The notes under the pieces are model-generated. The model saw only the letters and a list, made by a program, of their open reading frames with translations. It did no database searches and was not told the DNA's origin. From positions 372,001-436,000 of the forward strand of contig JAHHIL010000001.1 in NCBI GenBank assembly GCA_019358975.1: a stretch of DNA of 64,000 bases, read 5' to 3'. This DNA comes from Trichocoleus desertorum ATA4-8-CV12 (lineage in GTDB: Bacteria; Cyanobacteriota; Cyanobacteriia; FACHB-46). The position numbers and the translations under genes were made by a program. This document shows positions 18,115-26,959 of the stretch, piece after piece; within the stretch, counting starts at the first letter, position 1; each line of letters opens with the position of its first letter.

Positions 18115-19079
18115 TTCGAGCCGAGTTCCATAGGCGCAACAGACAAGTCACTTGCCAGACTAATCGCTGGTTCGCTGACTTCGCCGACAAAAGGTAGCAC
18201 TGCCTCTGTCGTATCCCCAAGCTGGGCAATGCTAGTAGCGGGGGCCATGCGCCATAGAATCAATGCTGGAGCTACGCCAAGCGCCAAGCCTAATAGCACT
18301 GGAATCCAGATGCCTGCGGCCAAGCTCATAATCATCGCGAAGGCGAAATTGCTGAGGTAAATAGCCAAAGGTAGCTGTAACTGTTGCCGATTCAAGGCGA
18401 TGGGAGCTTTACCCCACAGTAGAGCTGCCACACTCATGAAGACCGCTCCAGTTCCCCACCAACCCGCAAAGTTTTGGTAAGGCATGCCAAAGAACGCGCC
18501 CGGTTGCTTCCATTCCCAGAAAGGAACTGCCGTTTGGCTCATGGCAGGGTCTAGCACAAAGTCCCAAGAGGTAAGCAGCAAGGCACCTAGGGCGATCGCT
18601 AACCCACTCCGTACCCATCTGGGTAACTTGGTCTGTTGGCTGGCTTCCAAACCCACGCGGGCCAATAAATAAGAAGCGCAACCGAGGTAAAACCAAGACA
18701 AAGGAATCGTGAACGGCACCAAGCCCGCAATCTTGTAACCTAAACCGCTCAGATAACCGTAGTCACCAAAGGGGAAACCAGTGCTAGTGCCCAAAAGCTC
18801 ACTAGAAAGAGAAATGCAGACAGAAGGCACCATAAACGCCAGCCAACGCTGCCAGCCCAAGGTCCGATAGGTGTAGATGGCAACGGCGATCGCTCCTAGC
18901 AGAATGTAAACTACGCCGCCCCCAGCCATACTCCACTGAAACAGGGTTTGCCCTGCCGGAGGTAACATCAGAACAAACTCTGGGTGGGGTAAAACCAAGA
19001 GCAATCCAGCTAGTCCAAAGGCCATGGCTACGACATGGGCAATTAAACTGGAGCGCTCAGCAGTCACAAGTTGCTTCAT
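18111..19079 (-). CDS. cruF: Gamma-carotene 1'-hydroxylase CruF-like
   Basis: 322-residue integral membrane protein with about seven to eight hydrophobic helices. It carries the CruF/DUF422 pattern: SLSSELLGTSTGFPFGDYGYLSGLGYKIAGLVPFTIPLSWF, then TSWDFVLDPAMS with an acidic pair likely at the active site. CruF-type enzymes add water across the terminal double bond of the psi end group in myxoxanthophyll and related carotenoids. It is the first gene of a two-gene operon with cruG (4-base ATGA overlap). The Ala/Leu-rich C-terminal tail after about residue 280 is variable. Distinguishing CruF from other DUF422 proteins relies on the CruG neighbour. Confidence 0.85.
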   Translation of the reverse strand: MKQLVTAERSSLIAHVVAMAFGLAGLLLVLPHPEFVLMLPPAGQTLFQWSMAGGGVVYILLGAIAVAIYTYRTLGWQRWLAFMVPSVCISLSSELLGTSTGFPFGDYGYLSGLGYKIAGLVPFTIPLSWFYLGCASYLLARVGLEASQQTKLPRWVRSGLAIALGALLLTSWDFVLDPAMSQTAVPFWEWKQPGAFFGMPYQNFAGWWGTGAVFMSVAALLWGKAPIALNRQQLQLPLAIYLSNFAFAMIMSLAAGIWIPVLLGLALGVAPALILWRMAPATSIAQLGDTTEAVLPFVGEVSEPAISLASDLSVAPMELGSK

Positions 19080-19560
19080 ACAGACTCCTCAGAAACCAAA
19101 GCACTCTGTGAGTGCATCCTAAAAGTTTACAAACGTTTAAGAAAAATCTATCGACTCAGTTCGCCAGGTTCGAGCCAGCACAGAAGCTATACGGACAAAT
19201 TTGGATCAACTCCAAGCTCTGCTAGTTATAGCAATCTCCAGCCGCTCAAACTTGATTCACTCATCATAATAAGTTTTGTAAACCTAAGGCGAGAAAAAAG
19301 CTGTTCGTTTCGGAACATCTGATACTGGCTTGAATAATGAGGCTATCCGCTAAAGGCTTCAGTCTAGGGGGAAACTTGCCAAAGATTGCGATTTTTCCCA
19401 CTGTCAAGAACTCATTTGTTCTATAGACTTAAAGACGCATTGCTTGAGTTCGTGGCCTTGGTTAGATCTCAGGCTGCCTTAAAGTGGTTTGATTGCAACC
19501 AATTTGCACTAGTTAGTTTTAGTTAATTGATTTAGTTAATTGATCGAGGGTTGGGCGACT
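19080..19560. other. Divergent promoter region with a 13-bp tandem duplication
   Basis: About 480 bases between cruF (minus) and the CofE-like gene (plus), with promoters for both. Directly before the latter, TTAGTTAATTGAT occurs twice in tandem (19519-19531 and 19532-19544). No RNA gene seen. A plus-strand open frame at 19071-19322 overlaps the cruF start and lacks any family features. Confidence 0.55.
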
Positions 19561-20760
19561 GTGGGGAGTATCGGAATTGGTTTAGGAGCAGCAGCGCTAC
19601 TCGTTGGCCTGGGAGGCTTAGCGCTAGAGAGTCAATACCGTCGTCGTCCTGGAAATGACCTAGATCTGACCTCAGGCAACTGGCAACTAGAGGTGTACGA
19701 ACCTCAACGGTATGTTCTGGTTGGTGAGTTGGAGCTGTGCAATCGTACTCGCAGCTTAGAAATTATGGTGCCAGAAGTTCAGGCTCAGGTGAAATTGCTG
19801 TCCAAGGCGAGCCTAGAGGGCGTGACCTACACCACAAGGGTGGTGCCCAATCATGCGGATGTCCCCGCTAGGCCTGATGACTACTGGTTTGGCTACATCG
19901 TTAAAATTGGCAAGTCTACCCGTCTGCAAGTTGTTGTGGAGATGCAAGGTGAAGACCTAACACCCCTTCAAGTTGCCTGGATTCAAATTCGCTACGTCAC
20001 CTATGGTCCAGAGGGACGCATTCCTAAAGTGCGGCATGTGATTGTGCCTCTGCAATTCCCGACCCCTGAAACCGCTCCCTCGCGCTGGCGACCTGCCACC
20101 AATGCCGATGTGTTACCCATCCGTACGCATCTTCTGACCCACTTAGATGATCCGGTTGAGGTGATCAAGCGCTACGTCGCGCCTTACTCGCAACCCGGAG
20201 ATGTGGTTACCCTCGGAGAAAGCCCAGTGGCAATTATGCAAGGGCGATTTCGACACCCCACACAAGTTAAGCCTGGTTGGGTTGCTAAGCGATTGTGTTA
20301 CTTCTTCTTGCCCACTTCTAGCTTGGCGACTGCTTGTGGGTTGCAAGCCTTGGTGGATATTGTGGGGCCTGGGCGAGTGGTCTTTGCGTTTGTGGTGGGC
20401 GCGATCGCCAAAATCTTTGGTAAACCGGGGATGTTTTACCAACTGGCTGGGGAGCAAGCTCGCCTGATCGACGATGTAACGGGCACTCTGCCTCCTTACG
20501 ACCAATTTATTGTCATGGGGCCAGAAAACCCGCAGCAAGTGGTTGACGAGATCTACCGGGAAACAGGGTTACTGGCTGCGATCGTAGACGTGAACGATTT
20601 AAAAGCAGTTAAGATATTGGCAGCATCCCCTGGCCTAACTCAAACCTTTTTGGAGCAGGCATTAATCAGTAATCCCGCCGGAAATTCTGACGAACAAACG
20701 CCCATCGTTTTGATTCGACCCACTGATGCCAACGGAAGCGTCAAGCCAGCAGTTAGCTGA
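19561..20760 (+). CDS. CofE-like (F420-0:gamma-glutamyl ligase family) membrane protein
   Basis: About 399 residues. One N-terminal helix (GIGLGAAALLVGLGGLAL) is followed by an Ig-like/unknown region to about residue 180. The C-terminal half resembles the CofE fold: VIKRYVAPYSQPGDVVTLGESPVAIMQGR parallels the CofE segment that begins the nucleotide- and metal-binding site, and LIDDVTGTLPPYDQF and LAAIVDVNDLK follow. CofE adds glutamate to coenzyme F420-0. Cyanobacteria are not known for F420 of the methanogen type, so the substrate is uncertain. I prefer GTG at 19561 because GAGGG lies 10 bases upstream; TTG at 19540 falls inside a tandem repeat. Conserved in cyanobacteria as far as I recall. 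Confidence 0.68.
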   Translation: MGSIGIGLGAAALLVGLGGLALESQYRRRPGNDLDLTSGNWQLEVYEPQRYVLVGELELCNRTRSLEIMVPEVQAQVKLLSKASLEGVTYTTRVVPNHADVPARPDDYWFGYIVKIGKSTRLQVVVEMQGEDLTPLQVAWIQIRYVTYGPEGRIPKVRHVIVPLQFPTPETAPSRWRPATNADVLPIRTHLLTHLDDPVEVIKRYVAPYSQPGDVVTLGESPVAIMQGRFRHPTQVKPGWVAKRLCYFFLPTSSLATACGLQALVDIVGPGRVVFAFVVGAIAKIFGKPGMFYQLAGEQARLIDDVTGTLPPYDQFIVMGPENPQQVVDEIYRETGLLAAIVDVNDLKAVKILAASPGLTQTFLEQALISNPAGNSDEQTPIVLIRPTDANGSVKPAVS

Positions 20761-20916
20761 GTCAATTGATGGCTCTTTGACTGCTTCTATTCGTTCAGTC
20801 TGGTTGTCTCGGCGACTTAGAGCCGTGAGTTTGGGTTGATGAAAAAGCTCTACAGGGGTAGATGAAGACTTCGGGCCTTAGCTGTTACCCTAGGCTTAAC
20901 TGTAGCCTTACCTGTC

Positions 20917-22311
20917 ATGACTTCAGTCTCCCAAAACTCCAACTCTGTGATTCGTCCAGTCCAGCACCAAGACCTGGATATTGTTGAGCCGTTGTTTGTG
21001 GAGGCTGCGATCGCAGACAATCACAGCAACTTGGATGCCGTGCAGCGACGTTTGCAGCAAGTGCGGCGTTGGTATGGGCTGTTCAAATTTCTCAGCTTGT
21101 TTCCCAATCCGTTTCAATATCGTTTCTTTACCTATGTGGCGGAGCAAGATCATCAAGTGCGAGGTGCCATTCAAGTGTCGCCGTTTAATCGCACTCGTAG
21201 CACTTGGCGGGTAGAGCGAGTGGGAGTGGTGGAGACGGAATCTCAGACTCAAGGGACAGGCTCCCAACTGCTGCGGTCTTGCTTTGAGGCGATTTGGGAA
21301 GCGCGAACTTGGCTGCTAGAAGTCAACGTCAATAACAAAACGGCTTTAGCCCTCTATCGCCAAAATGGGTTTCAGCCGTTGGCTCAACTGACTCACTGGG
21401 CGATCGCGCCAGAGTTACTGCAAGAGCTAGCTGAGCGCGAACCGGATCTACCTAACTTGCTACCTGTGAGTAATGCTGATGCGCAGTTGCTGTACCAACT
21501 TGATACAGCAGCAATGCCACCTTTGGTACGACAGGTGTTCGATCGCCACCTACACGACTTCAAAACCAGCTTGTTTGGGGCGCTGCTAGAAGGCGTCAAG
21601 CAATGGGTTAATCAGACTGAAGTGGTCAGCGGTTACGTATTTGAACCCCAGCGCAAAGCTGCGATTGGTTATTTCCAAATTCAACTGTGTCGCGATAGTT
21701 CCCAAAACCACCAGGGGCAGTTAACTGTTCATCCCGCCTACACCTGGCTGTATCCAGAGCTATTATCTCAGATGGCCCGGATTGCCCAAGATTTTCCGGC
21801 GCAAGCGTTGCTCTTGTCTTCGGCTGACTACCAACCCGAACGCGAAGAATATTTAGAGCGGATTGGCGCAACTCGCACCGAGCATACGCTGATGATGTCG
21901 CGTTCTGTCTGGCACAAATTGCGAGAAGCTAAACCAGTCTCACTAGAAGGGTTGCAGCTATCCGATGTTTTGCAAGGCTTTCAACCTGCGCGTAAGCCTG
22001 TGCCTGGTCGGATGTCTCTCCCCAACCTGTGGCAAAGCGACAAAACTGCTGATCCAGCCGAAGCTCCTTTAGCTTACAGCGAGACTCCTGACGCTGAAAC
22101 CGCAGCGCGATCGCTTTCTACACCAGAGCTATCTGCCGTAACACCTCCATCTCCACCTGTTCCAGAAGCACCTGCCCGCAAGTTAGGCTTTTCGATCGGT
22201 CGAAACTTTTGGGGCAAACGCCGCATCTTCACTAGCAAAAAAGAGCTAAAGCTCAACCCGGTGCCAGAAATTCATTTTCCTCAGGGACATCAAAATGATT
22301 CCTGGTGCTAA
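20917..22311 (+). CDS. GNAT-family N-acetyltransferase with long C-terminal extension
   Basis: 464 residues. The N-terminal GNAT domain (about 8-165) shows VIRPVQHQDLDIVEPLF, the acetyl-CoA loop region VETESQTQGTGSQLLRSCFEA and the closing strand VNNKTALALYRQNGFQPL. A second region (about 190-330) looks like a diverged GNAT-like half (YPELLSQMARIAQDFPAQALLLSSADYQPEREEYLERIGATRTEHTLMMSRS). A Pro/Ser/Ala-rich basic tail ends the protein. The acceptor is unknown. Just upstream of ruvX on the same strand, 65 bases apart, so it may be the first gene of that transcript. Confidence 0.8.
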   Translation: MTSVSQNSNSVIRPVQHQDLDIVEPLFVEAAIADNHSNLDAVQRRLQQVRRWYGLFKFLSLFPNPFQYRFFTYVAEQDHQVRGAIQVSPFNRTRSTWRVERVGVVETESQTQGTGSQLLRSCFEAIWEARTWLLEVNVNNKTALALYRQNGFQPLAQLTHWAIAPELLQELAEREPDLPNLLPVSNADAQLLYQLDTAAMPPLVRQVFDRHLHDFKTSLFGALLEGVKQWVNQTEVVSGYVFEPQRKAAIGYFQIQLCRDSSQNHQGQLTVHPAYTWLYPELLSQMARIAQDFPAQALLLSSADYQPEREEYLERIGATRTEHTLMMSRSVWHKLREAKPVSLEGLQLSDVLQGFQPARKPVPGRMSLPNLWQSDKTADPAEAPLAYSETPDAETAARSLSTPELSAVTPPSPPVPEAPARKLGFSIGRNFWGKRRIFTSKKELKLNPVPEIHFPQGHQNDSWC

Positions 22312-22376
22312 GCTGGCTGAGTTGATGCAGTTCACTCCAGCCAAATCGCTAAGGCTGCCCTAGGAATTAACCAAGC

Positions 22377-22847
22377 ATGGCGAGGATTTCAGCTCTAGGT
22401 TTAGATGTCGGTAGAAAACGCATTGGCGTGGCGGGTTGTGATGGCACGGGGCTGATTGCAACTGGGCTAACGACGATTGAGTACAAATCCTTTGCTCAGG
22501 TATTAGACCAGCTGAGAGACTTAATCCAGCAGCGTCAGGTAGAAGTTTTAGTTGTAGGTTTGCCCTATTCGATGGATGGAAGCTTGGGTTTTCAAGCCAA
22601 GCAGGTGCAAAAGTTTGCCAAACGGCTCACGGCTGCTCTGCAACTGCCAGTGGAATATATGGATGAACGACTCACGTCATTCCAAGCGGAGCAGTTGTTG
22701 CAGGCTGAAAATATTTCCCCATCGCGGAATAAAGCATTAATCGATCGCAAAGCTGCGGCCATAATTCTGCAACAATGGTTAGATCAGCGCCGCTCCCAAA
22801 AATTCCTGGATTCTGCCATGACAACCCCAAACTCTGCACTGATGTAG
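22377..22847 (+). CDS. ruvX: RuvX/YqgF-type RNase H-fold nuclease (putative Holliday junction resolvase)
   Basis: 156 residues, the normal length of the family. The RNase H-like fold motifs are GLDVGRKRIGVAG at the N-terminus with the catalytic Asp, LVVGLPYSMDGSLG, VEYMDERLTSFQAE with the second acidic site, and IDRKAAAIILQQWLD with the last Asp. Family members process branched DNA or the 5' end of pre-16S rRNA; the latter is the better supported role in E. coli. It precedes DUF3727, mltG, yqeG and proB, and linkage of yqgF with mltG is common across bacteria. Confidence 0.92.
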   Translation: MARISALGLDVGRKRIGVAGCDGTGLIATGLTTIEYKSFAQVLDQLRDLIQQRQVEVLVVGLPYSMDGSLGFQAKQVQKFAKRLTAALQLPVEYMDERLTSFQAEQLLQAENISPSRNKALIDRKAAAIILQQWLDQRRSQKFLDSAMTTPNSALM

Positions 22848-23012
22848 TATGCTGGCTTCGCCACTTCTACGTTGCAGTACTTGGTTTTTCAACCTCATTC
22901 ATAGGGTTGGACTTAAAATGCTGGCGGCTCAATGGCGGTCAACCATGCTGCAAAGTGTCTGCGTAGGCGATACTTTTCAGAGGAAAGCGCGAATAATTGC
23001 AGGAGAAATCCG

Positions 23013-23600
23013 ATGACTGAGTCAAATATGGATCGAGAAGGCGCAGGCATGCCCGAAGAAGATTTTGATGCTCCTACTGTCGTTCTCACAGATGACACCG
23101 GGCGATCGCTAAACTGCTATATCGAGCATTCGATCGATATTGAGGAACAAGAGTACGTATTTCTTCTCCCCATTGACTCTCCCGTCGAAATTTTTGCTTG
23201 GCAAGAAGAAGGAGATGAGGAAGAAGCCATTCCAGTCGAAGACGAGGCAGAAATCGAGCGAATTTTTCCCATCGCCCGTGCGGTTTTGCAAGAGCAGAAC
23301 TTGGAACTCAAGCGGACTGCCGTCACTCTTACGGTTGAGGGAGATTTGCCCGAACTCAATGAGGAAGATGTAGAGGTGGCTGACGAAGGGGATTCGGGTG
23401 AGCACGAAGAGTTGCAGCTGCTTGCTAGCTTCTATGATGAAGAGCAAGAGTATGCCATTTATGCACCGCTTGACCCATTTTTTATTCTGGCTAAGATGGA
23501 TGCCGAAGGGCAGCCCAAATTACTCTCTCCAGAAGAATTAAGCAAGATTGAACCGATGTTGCCCATGATCGAAGATCAACTCTTTGATGAGATGGAATAA
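23013..23600 (+). CDS. DUF3727 family acidic protein
   Basis: 195 residues from ATG 23013, which has AGGAGA about 7 bases upstream; an earlier in-frame ATG at 22932 lacks such a site. Very acidic (runs such as EEGDEEEAIPVEDEAE). Two repeated halves are visible: VVLTDDTGRSLNCYIEHSIDIEEQEYVFLLPID near residue 23 and LLASFYDEEQEYAIYAPLDPFFILA near residue 134, each ending with an E-rich P-x-I helix. That internal duplication is typical of DUF3727/DUF1292-like proteins. Function unknown. Position between ruvX and mltG is a recurrent cyanobacterial arrangement to my knowledge. Confidence 0.85.
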   Translation: MTESNMDREGAGMPEEDFDAPTVVLTDDTGRSLNCYIEHSIDIEEQEYVFLLPIDSPVEIFAWQEEGDEEEAIPVEDEAEIERIFPIARAVLQEQNLELKRTAVTLTVEGDLPELNEEDVEVADEGDSGEHEELQLLASFYDEEQEYAIYAPLDPFFILAKMDAEGQPKLLSPEELSKIEPMLPMIEDQLFDEME

Positions 23601-23656
23601 GGCTGAGTTGAGCCTTGCACGCACCTACCGGGAAACGTGATTCACTCAACCAAACC

Positions 23657-24787
23657 ATGAAAGCAGTCCAACGTATTTCCAAGTGGTCATTTTACTTATT
23701 ACTCCTGCCTGCAGTTCTAGGTTTGTCTGCCTGGCAGGGGTGGGCCTGGTGGAGTTGGGCCAGCGCCCCGCCCTTGAAGGTGACGGCCTCAACCCCAACT
23801 TCGACCACAGCTGTAGAAGGTAATAAAGCGGTTCGAATTCAAATTCCACCTGGCACGCCAGCGCAACAAATTGGCCGCGACTTAGAGGGGGCAGGATTAA
23901 TTCGTTCGGCCACTGCTTGGGATTTATGGACGCGCTGGTTATCTTTCCAAAATCGTCAGGGTGGCTTTCAAGCAGGAACCTATGAGCTGTCGCCTGCACA
24001 GCCTTTGCCCGCGATCGCCGACAAAATTTGGGCTGGGGAGGTAGTACAAGCTAGCTTTACCATTCCTGAAGGCTGGTCGCTCCAACAAATGGCTGCTTAC
24101 TTTGAATCGCAGGGTTTTTTCAAAGCTCAAGAATTTCTCACCGCTGCTAGCCAAATTCCCCAAAATCAATATCCTTGGTTGCCAGTAGGGTTGCCCCACT
24201 TGGAAGGCTTTTTGTACCCTGACACCTATCAGTTGTCGGACGACCAAATTACGCCTCAAGCTGTGTTGGAACAGATGCTCAACCGTTTTGAGCAAGCTGC
24301 CTTACCCCTTTACCAAGGAACTCAGCAACAAACCAAACTGAGTTTGCTGGAGTGGGTAACTTTAGCCAGCATTGTGGAACGAGAAGCAGTGATTCCTGCC
24401 GAACGGCCCCGGATTTCTGGGGTATTTACTCAGCGTCTGCAACAAGGCATTCCCCTAGGCGCTGATCCAACGGTGGAATACGGCTTGGGAATTCAACAAA
24501 CACCTGACCAGCCCCTGACGCTAGCTCAAGTCAATACAGCGTCGCCCTACAACACTTACCTCAATGCAGGACTACCACCCACACCCATCGGCAGTCCTGG
24601 CCTAGCAAGTCTAGAGGCAACTCTGAAGCCTGAAAAAACGGAGTATCTCTACTTCGTGGCTCGCTATGATGGCACGCATGTGTTCAGCCGTACGTTAGCA
24701 GAGCATGAGGCTGCCCAAGCTCAAATTCAGGATGGGCGGGCTGCTGCACGTAATGCCGAGGCAGAAAACCCCTCGAAAACACCCTAG
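23657..24787 (+). CDS. mltG: Endolytic murein transglycosylase MltG
   Basis: 376 residues from ATG 23657. One N-terminal membrane helix (WSFYLLLLPAVLGLSAWQGWAWW) is followed by a LysM-like segment (VRIQIPPGTPAQQIGRDLEGAGLI) and the YceG catalytic domain: LEGFLYPDTYQL, TLASIVEREAV with the catalytic Glu, RISGVFTQRLQQGIPLGADPTVEYGLG and ASPYNTYLNAGLPPTPIGSPG. MltG cleaves nascent glycan strands and sets chain length in peptidoglycan. It starts 56 bases after DUF3727 and is likely co-transcribed with it. Length and motifs are complete. Confidence 0.95.
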   Translation: MKAVQRISKWSFYLLLLPAVLGLSAWQGWAWWSWASAPPLKVTASTPTSTTAVEGNKAVRIQIPPGTPAQQIGRDLEGAGLIRSATAWDLWTRWLSFQNRQGGFQAGTYELSPAQPLPAIADKIWAGEVVQASFTIPEGWSLQQMAAYFESQGFFKAQEFLTAASQIPQNQYPWLPVGLPHLEGFLYPDTYQLSDDQITPQAVLEQMLNRFEQAALPLYQGTQQQTKLSLLEWVTLASIVEREAVIPAERPRISGVFTQRLQQGIPLGADPTVEYGLGIQQTPDQPLTLAQVNTASPYNTYLNAGLPPTPIGSPGLASLEATLKPEKTEYLYFVARYDGTHVFSRTLAEHEAAQAQIQDGRAAARNAEAENPSKTP

Positions 24788-24914
24788 AGCCGTGAGTAGC
24801 CTTCTCACACGCCGTCAGTTGGGTTAGAGCGAGTCAAGCGCTGATTAAGATCTGTCAGCCTACTCTTTCACTTTTAATATCTGTATTTTAGTTAGCGCTA
24901 TCCTGTTTTGATTT

Positions 24915-25436
24915 ATGTCCTGGGGTTCCCTGTTACAGCCTGATTTGGTTTTGGAAGGCTCGATTTTGACGCTGACACCGCAAATTGTGCAGCAGTACAG
25001 CCTGAAAGGTTTGATTCTGGATGTGGATGAGACTCTCGTGCCGTTCAGAATGACGCAAGCTTCGACAGAATTGCTGAGTTGGGTAGAAGATATCCAAGAA
25101 GTCACCACGCTTTGGCTGGTAAGCAATAACCTGAGTGAGAGTCGCATTCGTGGCATTGCTCAATCGCTGAAATTGCCCTACCTGTTTGGAGCGGGCAAAC
25201 CCTCTCGTCGCAAGTTGAGGCAAGCTGTGACCGCGATGGATCTGCCTGTAGAACAGGTGGCAATGGTGGGCGATCGCTTGTTCACCGATGTTCTAGCAGG
25301 GAATCGATTTGGGATGTTTACCATTTTGGTAGAACCGATGGTGGACCCTACTCAAGTTGTCCGTCGTCATCCTGTGCGTACGTTTGAAGTTTGGCTTTCG
25401 CAAGCGCTCGGTGCTTCTCTAGCGTCGAAACAATAG
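24915..25436 (+). CDS. YqeG-family HAD IIIA phosphatase
   Basis: 173 residues. HAD motifs: LILDVDETLVPF (nucleophile in DVDET), LVSNNLSES, then KPSRRKL with the conserved Lys and MVGDRLFTDVLAGNRFGM with the acidic pair region. The YqeG subfamily is small and lacks a large cap domain. Its substrate is not established here; mitochondrial/yeast relatives (Gep4) dephosphorylate phosphatidylglycerol phosphate, and a PGP phosphatase role has been proposed for plant and cyanobacterial relatives. It lies between mltG and proB on the same strand. Confidence 0.87.
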   Translation: MSWGSLLQPDLVLEGSILTLTPQIVQQYSLKGLILDVDETLVPFRMTQASTELLSWVEDIQEVTTLWLVSNNLSESRIRGIAQSLKLPYLFGAGKPSRRKLRQAVTAMDLPVEQVAMVGDRLFTDVLAGNRFGMFTILVEPMVDPTQVVRRHPVRTFEVWLSQALGASLASKQ

Positions 25437-25605
25437 CTGTCCACAAATCTTTGTAGAGCGTGATAAATCTAATAAATCAAAAATATAAAGAAAATATTAT
25501 GAGATCCGAGCTCTGCTAAAAAGTTCTGGCATTCTATATAAAGTTCAATTGGGGTCAGCGAAGATAAAGACCCTAATCCATAAATCCCTGTGAATAATTA
25601 TGTAG

Positions 25606-25650
25606 AGCGCCAGCCTCATGAATAGAGGACCTGGCGCTTTACACTTTCTC
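25606..25650 (+). terminator. Stem-loop between yqeG and proB
   Basis: AGCGCCAG (25606-25613) pairs with CTGGCGCT (25631-25638), extended outward by GTA/TAC with one G-U pair; a loop of 17 bases and a moderately T-rich tail (TTTACACTTTCTC) follow. It could end the yqeG transcript or act as a leader hairpin for proB, 44 bases downstream. Confidence 0.45.
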
Positions 25651-25681
25651 TAGTGATGCCTGCGAAATCCCGTCTGCTTCC

Positions 25682-26854
25682 ATGCCTCAAACCCTAGTTA
25701 TCAAAATTGGAACTTCGAGCTTGACGAATCCCGATACTGGGTATTTAGCTCTGTCTACGATCGCGGCTTTGGTCGAAACGTTAAGCCAATTACGGCAACT
25801 GGGCCACTCCGTGATTTTGGTATCTTCGGGAGCTGTTGGAGTTGGCTGTGCGCGCTTAGGGATGACCGAGAGACCCCGCACGATCGCGCTCAAGCAAGCA
25901 GTCGCTGCCGTAGGTCAGGGCCGATTGATGCGGGTTTATGATGACTTTTTCACCTCTCTACAACAGCCTATCGCTCAAGTGCTGCTGACTCGGACTGACT
26001 TAGTGCAGCGCAGTCGCTACCTGAATGCTTACGGCACTTTCCAAGAACTGCTGCGGTTGGGCGTGATTCCGATAGTCAACGAAAATGACACCGTCGCCGT
26101 GGACGAGTTGAAGTTTGGCGACAATGATACGCTGTCTGCTTTAGTCGCTAGCTTGGTAGAAGCAGATTGGCTGTTTTTGTTAACCGATGTCGATCGCTTG
26201 TACTCAGCTGATCCCCGTAGCAATCCAGATGCCCAACCGATTAGTTTGGTGCAATCGATCGAACAACTAGAAGCGCTACAGGTGCAAGTCGGCGATCGCG
26301 GCTCTCGTTGGGGAACAGGGGGGATGGTCACCAAGATCACAGCAGCCCGTATTGCCACAGGCGCAGGAGTACGGACGGTGATTACAGAAGGGCGATCGCC
26401 CCAGAATCTACTCAAAATTTTGCAGGGAGAACCGATTGGCACCCATTTCGAGCCTCAGCCTCAAGCGGCCAGTGCTCGCAAGCGTTGGATTGCTCACGGT
26501 TTATTGCCCGCAGGCAAGCTCTATTTAGACGATGGTGCCGTCAAGGTGATCCGTCAGTCAGGCAAATCTCTACTCGCCGCTGGGATTGTGGAGGTGGAAG
26601 GGGAGTTTCAGAGTCAAGACGCGGTGCAGTTGTGCGATCGCAATGGCCGTGAAATCGCTAGAGGGCTTGTCAACTACAACAGCACAGAACTACAACAAAT
26701 TCGGGGCTGTCGTTCCGAAGCGATTCCTGGCATTTTGGGCTACGATGCACCGGAGACTGTGGTGCATCGAGACAACTTAGTGCTGAGTGGACAACCCAGC
26801 GATCGCTCTCCTTCGCTTAGTTCGCTGGTCGAAGAACCGGATATTACCCTTTAG
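25682..26854 (+). CDS. proB: Glutamate 5-kinase
   Basis: First enzyme of proline synthesis, phosphorylating glutamate with ATP. 390 residues with the amino acid kinase domain ([74 protein letters not shown]) and a C-terminal PUA domain from about 280 ([46 protein letters not shown]). PUA-bearing ProB is the E. coli-like form and is usually feedback-inhibited by proline. proA is not adjacent. Confidence 0.96.
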   Translation: MPQTLVIKIGTSSLTNPDTGYLALSTIAALVETLSQLRQLGHSVILVSSGAVGVGCARLGMTERPRTIALKQAVAAVGQGRLMRVYDDFFTSLQQPIAQVLLTRTDLVQRSRYLNAYGTFQELLRLGVIPIVNENDTVAVDELKFGDNDTLSALVASLVEADWLFLLTDVDRLYSADPRSNPDAQPISLVQSIEQLEALQVQVGDRGSRWGTGGMVTKITAARIATGAGVRTVITEGRSPQNLLKILQGEPIGTHFEPQPQAASARKRWIAHGLLPAGKLYLDDGAVKVIRQSGKSLLAAGIVEVEGEFQSQDAVQLCDRNGREIARGLVNYNSTELQQIRGCRSEAIPGILGYDAPETVVHRDNLVLSGQPSDRSPSLSSLVEEPDITL

Positions 26855-26959
26855 CGAATTAGGTTACCTCTCACCTCTATAAAATGCGACGAAGAAGATG
26901 TGACAAAGGGCGAATGGTGATCCGCCCCTCCATAGCCCTGTGCTGAGTGCTGCTGAGTA

